From: Bacteroidales bacterium
Lineage (GTDB): Bacteria > Bacteroidota > Bacteroidia > Bacteroidales > WCHB1-69
NCBI GenBank assembly: GCA_016290715.1
Contig: JAEEUY010000142.1
Location: forward strand, 1 to 9,091
Direction: 5' to 3'
Length of the DNA: 9,091 bases
Position numbers and translations under genes: made by a program. Each line of letters opens with the position of its first letter. The stretch's first letter is position 1. Below the pieces are notes generated by a model. It was not told where the DNA came from. It did not search any database and was given only the letters and a program-made list of their open reading frames with translations. Of this stretch, positions 5,445-9,091 are shown piece by piece.

Positions 5445-5479
5445 CAAAAAAGCACTCGCAAGTTTCCTTACAAGTGCTT
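5445..5479 (-). terminator. Rho-independent terminator after tRNA-Ala
   Basis: On the minus strand AAGCACTTG pairs with CGAGTGCTT (nine pairs, one G-U) and is followed by a T run. It lies 12 nt beyond the tRNA 3' end. The hydE transcript converges from the other side. Confidence 0.75.
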
Positions 5480-5490
5480 GATTTTCTTTG

Positions 5491-5564
5491 TGGAGCGTAT
5501 GAGAATCGAACTCACGACCTCTTGACTGCCAGTCAAACGCTCTAGCCAACTGAGCTAACGCCCC
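5491..5564 (-). tRNA. tRNA-Ala (anticodon GGC)
   Basis: A full cloverleaf can be folded. The acceptor stem is GGGGCGT/ACGCTCC and contains the G3-U70 pair that is the alanine identity element. The D arm has AGCTCAGTTGG, the anticodon stem TTTGA/TCAAG encloses the loop CTGGCAG with anticodon GGC, and the T arm contains GTTCGATTC. The discriminator base is A. CCA is not encoded, as is usual in Bacteroidota. It follows the biotin ligase gene after 44 nt, has its own promoter and ends at the terminator downstream. Confidence 0.97.
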
Positions 5565-5584
5565 ATCCTTTTCATTTGAGACTG

Positions 5585-5615
5585 CAAAAATACATCTTTT
5601 TTTTAAAATTACAAA
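5585..5615 (-). promoter_or_regulatory. Complete Bacteroidota promoter for tRNA-Ala
   Basis: On the minus strand TTTG (5612-5615), a 19-nt spacer and TATTTTTG (5585-5592) form a canonical -33/-7 promoter about 21 nt before the tRNA. The -33 element overlaps the last codon of the biotin ligase gene. Confidence 0.75.
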
Positions 5616-6352
5616 TAAATAATTTCTTTTAATCCACAAATTTCTTGTTTCCCATCTCCCCGCACCAATTGCAGGCGGCCGAATGGGTCGGTGCCCACAA
5701 TTTTGGCTGACACCTGCTCGCCCCGGATTATATATGGACAATACCGTTCATACTGATACAAACAAGACAAGTACTCTTTTTGCAAATCCTTGACAAAAAA
5801 CCCATTTTTTAACAACAAATAAGATTCTTTCAAACAATCAAAATAATGCTCTGCCATCTCCTGAATCCGATAGTGATGCCCCGTAATCTGGGCTAAGGAA
5901 ACCGGATTGGGCAAATCATCCGAAAAATGTGTTTGGTTGACATTCATTCCTATACCTGCTATAGAATACTCCAAACGCTCCCCACTCAAAGTATGCTCAA
6001 TCAAAATACCGGCAAGTTTCTTGTTTTGCACATACAAATCGTTCGGCCATTTAATTTGCACATCAGGGACATACTGTAACAAAAAATCACGGGTAGTCAA
6101 AGCAAAATACTGATTAAAAACGAATTGCTGACTTGCAATAATATCAGGACGGAAATAAATGGTAGCCAAAATGTTAGCCCCCTGCTCACTTTCCCATACA
6201 TTTTTTCCTTGTCCCCTTCCCCCGCTTTGATAGTCGGCATAGAGCATATATGGTTCTTCTAAACTATTGAAAAACAATTTATTAGATAAAATTCTGCGCG
6301 ACATTTCTAAATTAGTGGAATCAATTATGGGAAGATGAACTATATTTTTCAT
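5609..6352 (-). CDS. birA: Biotin--[acetyl-CoA-carboxylase] ligase (monofunctional BirA)
   Basis: A 247-residue enzyme that attaches biotin, through biotinyl-AMP, to the lysine of biotin carboxyl carrier proteins in the cytoplasm. All BPL motifs are present: the DSTN start of the catalytic domain (11-14), the nucleotide/biotin loop GGRGQGKNVW (44-53), KWPNDLYV (101-108), the key lysine K112 in KKLAGILIE, and GIGMNVN (133-139). The C-terminal part (about 205-247) is the small SH3-like domain. There is no N-terminal helix-turn-helix, so it is not a repressor like E. coli BirA. The frame is open 34 codons further upstream, but I start at the ATG at 6352: the homology begins there and the -7 element lies just before it. 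It is divergent from the lipoprotein gene and followed by tRNA-Ala. Confidence 0.95.
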   Translation of the reverse strand: MKNIVHLPIIDSTNLEMSRRILSNKLFFNSLEEPYMLYADYQSGGRGQGKNVWESEQGANILATIYFRPDIIASQQFVFNQYFALTTRDFLLQYVPDVQIKWPNDLYVQNKKLAGILIEHTLSGERLEYSIAGIGMNVNQTHFSDDLPNPVSLAQITGHHYRIQEMAEHYFDCLKESYLLLKNGFFVKDLQKEYLSCLYQYERYCPYIIRGEQVSAKIVGTDPFGRLQLVRGDGKQEICGLKEIIYL

Positions 6353-6371
6353 TTTTTTCAATAAACTTTTG

Positions 6372-6391
6372 GCAAAAATAGTTATTTTTGC
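6372..6391. promoter_or_regulatory. Palindromic divergent promoter region (birA / lipoprotein)
   Basis: GCAAAAATA (6372-6380), two bases, then its reverse complement (6383-6391). Each arm carries TATTTTTG, a TAnnTTTG -7 element: 6373-6380 on the minus strand for birA and 6383-6390 on the plus strand for the lipoprotein gene. Predicted leaders are very short (about 8-15 nt). No clear -33 element is seen for either. Confidence 0.6.
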
Positions 6392-6404
6392 ACTCATAAT
6401 TTTT

Positions 6405-7106
6405 ATGAATATGCAAAGATTTAAAGTTCTTTTTATTGCACTAATAACGCTCATTTGTTGTTCTTGTGAGGATAAGTCGGGCGACTATATCGAGCAACTT
6501 TTTACCAATACTGAGTTAACGAATGCCATCCGCTCTTGTCTCACTGTTTCTAAAGATACTGCCATTGAGCACCTTTGCACGGATTTGAGATTTGTGGAAG
6601 ATGAAACCTACCGGATGTCCATTAGTTTCATCCCTGAATTGCAAAGGATGAAAGATACGCTTAGCCTTTATGGTGAGGCCGACATCGTTGATTCGCTTTT
6701 AGTAAAAATCGATCTTACTTGTGTCAATATGGGTGCCTACTTAGGTTCCCAAAGCGGAACTCTCATATCCTCTCTCACAGCTTCTCACCCTGATGAATTA
6801 ATCAAAGGGGCCAACAATGCCATTACCGACTACTTCCGTTCATCGTGCAATGGTTCATTGACTAACAGCCTTAATTCTGCCCTATCCCTGCAATTAAACA
6901 ATACCGGAGCCACCCAATTTTGGAATAACATTCTTTCAAGATACAATGAAATAACCCACACTCCCATCAGTGTGGATTTTCAAAGTTGTGTAATGAGTCA
7001 TTTGCTATCCGCTTTCTATTCAGAGATGGAAAAAGAGGAAGCATTGGTTCGCGCCGACGAAAGTCATCGCACCAGTACGATTTTACAAAATGTTTTTGGT
7101 AATTAA
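6405..7106 (+). CDS. DUF4197-family lipoprotein
   Basis: A 233-residue exported protein. The N-terminus has charged residues, then a hydrophobic run (about 8-19) and a lipobox-like CCSC with the lipidated cysteine probably C21. The next residues are Glu-Asp, which in Bacteroidota may favour surface display (inference). The body fits DUF4197 as I recall it: an ITDYFRSSCNGSL segment like the family's ATDYF block, then a C-terminal EKEEALVRADESHRT...LQNVFG block like the family's QEEKKIRTDP...LLKKVFG. The function of DUF4197 is unknown. An ATG at 6411 is an equally good start; an upstream TTG in frame (6369) precedes the promoter and is rejected. The phosphofructokinase gene begins 11 nt after the stop, so they are likely co-transcribed. 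Confidence 0.75.
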   Translation: MNMQRFKVLFIALITLICCSCEDKSGDYIEQLFTNTELTNAIRSCLTVSKDTAIEHLCTDLRFVEDETYRMSISFIPELQRMKDTLSLYGEADIVDSLLVKIDLTCVNMGAYLGSQSGTLISSLTASHPDELIKGANNAITDYFRSSCNGSLTNSLNSALSLQLNNTGATQFWNNILSRYNEITHTPISVDFQSCVMSHLLSAFYSEMEKEEALVRADESHRTSTILQNVFGN

Positions 7107-7117
7107 TTATTAAGTAT

Positions 7118-8353
7118 ATGATTCCTAACAAATTATTTGCTGGCAAAACTTTAGCAATTTTATCTGGCGGTGGCGACACCCCCGCTATCAATTCAAGCAT
7201 TGAATATGTTCGTAACCGTGCCTCCATGCTGGGCTACAAAGTATATGGCATTCTCCGTGGATGGAAAGGCTTGCTCGGTGACGGCGATCTTGTTGACTTA
7301 ACCAACATCCCGTACAATGGCATTTATGGTGGAACAGGATTATTATCCAGCAGAACCAATCCATTTCCGAGCAAGAAGAATCCGGAAGACCGTACGCAAC
7401 AAATTCTCCGCAACATTGAACGTTACAAAATTGATGTTCTTGTTACTATTGGAGGCGACGACACCAACGGCGCTGCCAAAAGATTATATGAAAAATACGG
7501 CATTCCGGTGATTGGTTTCCCGAAAACCATTGACAACGACCTGCGTACCCGCACTATGCACCACTACCAAGGAAAAGATTACGAGACGGTGCTTTGTCCG
7601 GGGTTTCCCTCTGCAGCTATGGCTATCAAAAAGCTGACAAGCAAACTGCATACGACCAATGAATCCCATCAACGAATCATGGTTTTAGAAGTGATGGGAA
7701 GAGATGCGGGCTGGTTGACAGGAACAGCCTCTTTCGGCGGAGCACAAATCTCCTTGATTCCGGAAGTGGAGATGACCCGCGAGCGCAAGGATTTCTTTTT
7801 TGAATATGTTAAAGAACAATATCTCCGTTCTGCGACAAAGAGTTTGATTATTGCTGTATCAGAAGGAGTAAGATGGTGGAACGATGAGAAAGGTGAATTG
7901 GAAATGATTTATGCCAGTCCTGATTTGGATGAGTATGGACATCCTCGATTTGGAGGCATCAGCGGAGTGATTGCTTCGGAGATTTCCAAACGGATTGGGG
8001 TAGAAGCACGCGGACAAATTTCCGGTTATATCCCCCGCTCCGGCAAGTGCTACGAGTACGACCGCCGTTTAACTGCCACCTTAGCCGACAAGGTTACCGA
8101 TCTTCTCCTTCGTCAAGACTATGGCAAAATGCCTGTTCTCAAAGACATTGTTCCCTACAATGAACTTGAAGAGTACCACACTGGGGCTATCGACATGGGA
8201 AATATTGGCAACTTCCCGCTTCCAAAAAAATATTACGATGCCAATACCTTCAACTTCACTCCTCAATATACTGACTTTCTGACCAATATTATCGGACAAC
8301 CATACAGAATGGAATTTAACCATAGTTTTCCTGTGGTAATTCCGCAAGAATAA
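7118..8353 (+). CDS. Pyrophosphate-dependent phosphofructokinase (predicted)
   Basis: A 411-residue member of the PFKA superfamily, which phosphorylates fructose 6-phosphate at C1 in glycolysis. Motifs are GGGDTPAIN (17-25), GGTGLLSSR (71-79), IGGDDTNGAA (111-120), PKTIDND (135-141) and MGRDAGW (193-199). Donor choice is read from two sites: D115 in GGDD, where ATP enzymes have Gly, and K136 in PKTIDND, where ATP enzymes have PGTIDND. Both are the PPi-type residues, so a reversible PPi-linked enzyme is predicted. About 17 residues lie between TIDND and the CPGFPSAA segment, which replaces the usual FGFDTA. It sits 11 nt after the lipoprotein gene and 27 nt before the GH57 gene, consistent with one operon. 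Start at ATG 7118, no Shine-Dalgarno. Confidence 0.92.
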   Translation: MIPNKLFAGKTLAILSGGGDTPAINSSIEYVRNRASMLGYKVYGILRGWKGLLGDGDLVDLTNIPYNGIYGGTGLLSSRTNPFPSKKNPEDRTQQILRNIERYKIDVLVTIGGDDTNGAAKRLYEKYGIPVIGFPKTIDNDLRTRTMHHYQGKDYETVLCPGFPSAAMAIKKLTSKLHTTNESHQRIMVLEVMGRDAGWLTGTASFGGAQISLIPEVEMTRERKDFFFEYVKEQYLRSATKSLIIAVSEGVRWWNDEKGELEMIYASPDLDEYGHPRFGGISGVIASEISKRIGVEARGQISGYIPRSGKCYEYDRRLTATLADKVTDLLLRQDYGKMPVLKDIVPYNELEEYHTGAIDMGNIGNFPLPKKYYDANTFNFTPQYTDFLTNIIGQPYRMEFNHSFPVVIPQE

Positions 8354-8380
8354 ATTTATAAACATCTCATAATTAAGTAT

Positions 8381-9091
8381 ATGCGTAAAATATGCTTCCA
8401 TTTTCAAATTAGCCAGCCGTTCCGGTTAAGAACTTATCGCTTTTTTGATATTAATGTCCACCACGACTATTTTGATGATTTTCAAAATAGTTATCTGGTG
8501 AATCGTTTAGCTGAAAGATGCTATATACCTGCCAATAAACTCATTTTGGATCTTATTAGGAAGTTTCCCAATAGGATAGCTGTAAGTTACAGTATTGCAG
8601 GTAGTTCTATTGAATTATTTCACAAATATTGTCCTGAAGTAATTGATAGTTTCAAGGAACTTTTAGCCACGGGACACGTAGAAATCACCGGAAATACATT
8701 TACGCATAGTTTGGCTTCCTTAAACAATAAAAGTACATTCACTGAACAAGTCAAGTTACAAGAAGGTCTGTTAAAAAAGTATTTTGACATTACACCGACC
8801 ACTTTTTGCAATACAGAAATGATTTATTCTGATGAGATTGGTGAATGGCTTTATGATATGGGATATAAAACGGTGTTAACCGAAGGAGCGAAGCATATTC
8901 TAGCATGGAAAGACCCGGGCTACTTATACTGCAACCCTTTTCAAACTGACTTGAAACTGCTGCTGCGCAATTATGCGCTTTGTGATGATATCACCTTGCG
9001 TTTCATGGATCAAAGCTGGGACCAATACCCGCTGACAGCAGAAAAATATATGCACTTCTTGGAAGGGGTTCCTAAAGATGTTCCCCACATC
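8381..9091 (+). CDS. Glycoside hydrolase family 57 alpha-amylase, N-terminal 237 residues (cut by window edge)
   Basis: The frame stays open from ATG 8381 to the right edge, so the C-terminal half is missing. It matches GH57 alpha-amylases: QPFRLRTYRFFD at 12-23, CYIPANKLILDLI at 47-59, FTHSLASL (107-114), NTEMIYSDEIG (144-154), LTEGAKHILAWK (166-177), LKLLLRNYALCDDI (191-204). The likely catalytic nucleophile E146 is present; some Bacteroides relatives have Ser there and are thought inactive. The usual HQP of motif 1 reads SQP (S11 for His), which is unusual. No signal peptide is seen, so it probably acts on cytoplasmic glycogen or maltodextrin (inference). It follows the phosphofructokinase gene by 27 nt with the same start context. 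The acid/base aspartate would lie beyond the window. Confidence 0.9.
   Translation, partial: MRKICFHFQISQPFRLRTYRFFDINVHHDYFDDFQNSYLVNRLAERCYIPANKLILDLIRKFPNRIAVSYSIAGSSIELFHKYCPEVIDSFKELLATGHVEITGNTFTHSLASLNNKSTFTEQVKLQEGLLKKYFDITPTTFCNTEMIYSDEIGEWLYDMGYKTVLTEGAKHILAWKDPGYLYCNPFQTDLKLLLRNYALCDDITLRFMDQSWDQYPLTAEKYMHFLEGVPKDVPHI

Noticed and set aside
6369..6404. TTG start giving a longer N-terminus for the lipoprotein
   Set aside because: It lies before the -7 element at 6383-6390 and would add a second hydrophobic stretch ahead of a complete lipoprotein signal.
6353..6454. Longer N-terminus for the biotin ligase (34 extra codons)
   Set aside because: It would extend across the divergent promoter, and the family homology begins at the ATG at 6352.

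Overview
The window looks like a chromosomal segment of an anaerobic Bacteroidota, probably Bacteroidales. The signs are: several matches to the Bacteroidota -7 promoter element TAnnTTTG (with a complete TTTG-19 nt-TATTTTTG promoter at tRNA-Ala); almost no Shine-Dalgarno sequences; a PPi-type phosphofructokinase and a GH57 alpha-amylase of the kind seen in this phylum; and a HydE maturase, which implies an [FeFe]-hydrogenase anaerobe.

The left part (1-3674) is an accessory region with all genes on the minus strand. In transcription order they are a YhcG/DUF1016 PDDEXK-nuclease-like protein, an EcoRI-family adenine methyltransferase, a REP-associated tyrosine transposase (RAYT, Y1/HUH family) and the GC-rich 5' part of a DUF262 gene that runs off the left edge. 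A 28-bp perfect palindrome (GTAGAGACGGTGCA plus its reverse complement) occurs three times, with variant and half copies, on both sides of the RAYT gene and in frame inside it. It is very likely the REP element that this RAYT serves. The gap between nuclease and methyltransferase (2333-2603) is dense with nested and mutually exclusive inverted repeats, and ends in a terminator-like hairpin and a 9-bp inverted repeat at the methyltransferase start. It resembles a cis-regulatory leader or a small RNA and is the best candidate here for something undescribed.

The right part (3675-9091) is ordinary core chromosome. It holds a YbgC-type thioesterase and hydE (plus strand), birA-type biotin ligase followed by tRNA-Ala(GGC) and a terminator (minus strand), then a DUF4197 lipoprotein, PPi-dependent phosphofructokinase and a GH57 alpha-amylase cut by the right edge (plus strand). 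The biotin ligase and the lipoprotein diverge from a 20-bp palindrome that contains a -7 element on each strand. The phosphofructokinase and amylase probably form a glycolysis/glycogen operon, and they share an identical 12-nt start context.

Family calls rest on recalled motifs and family sequences read by eye. No database search or folding program was run.
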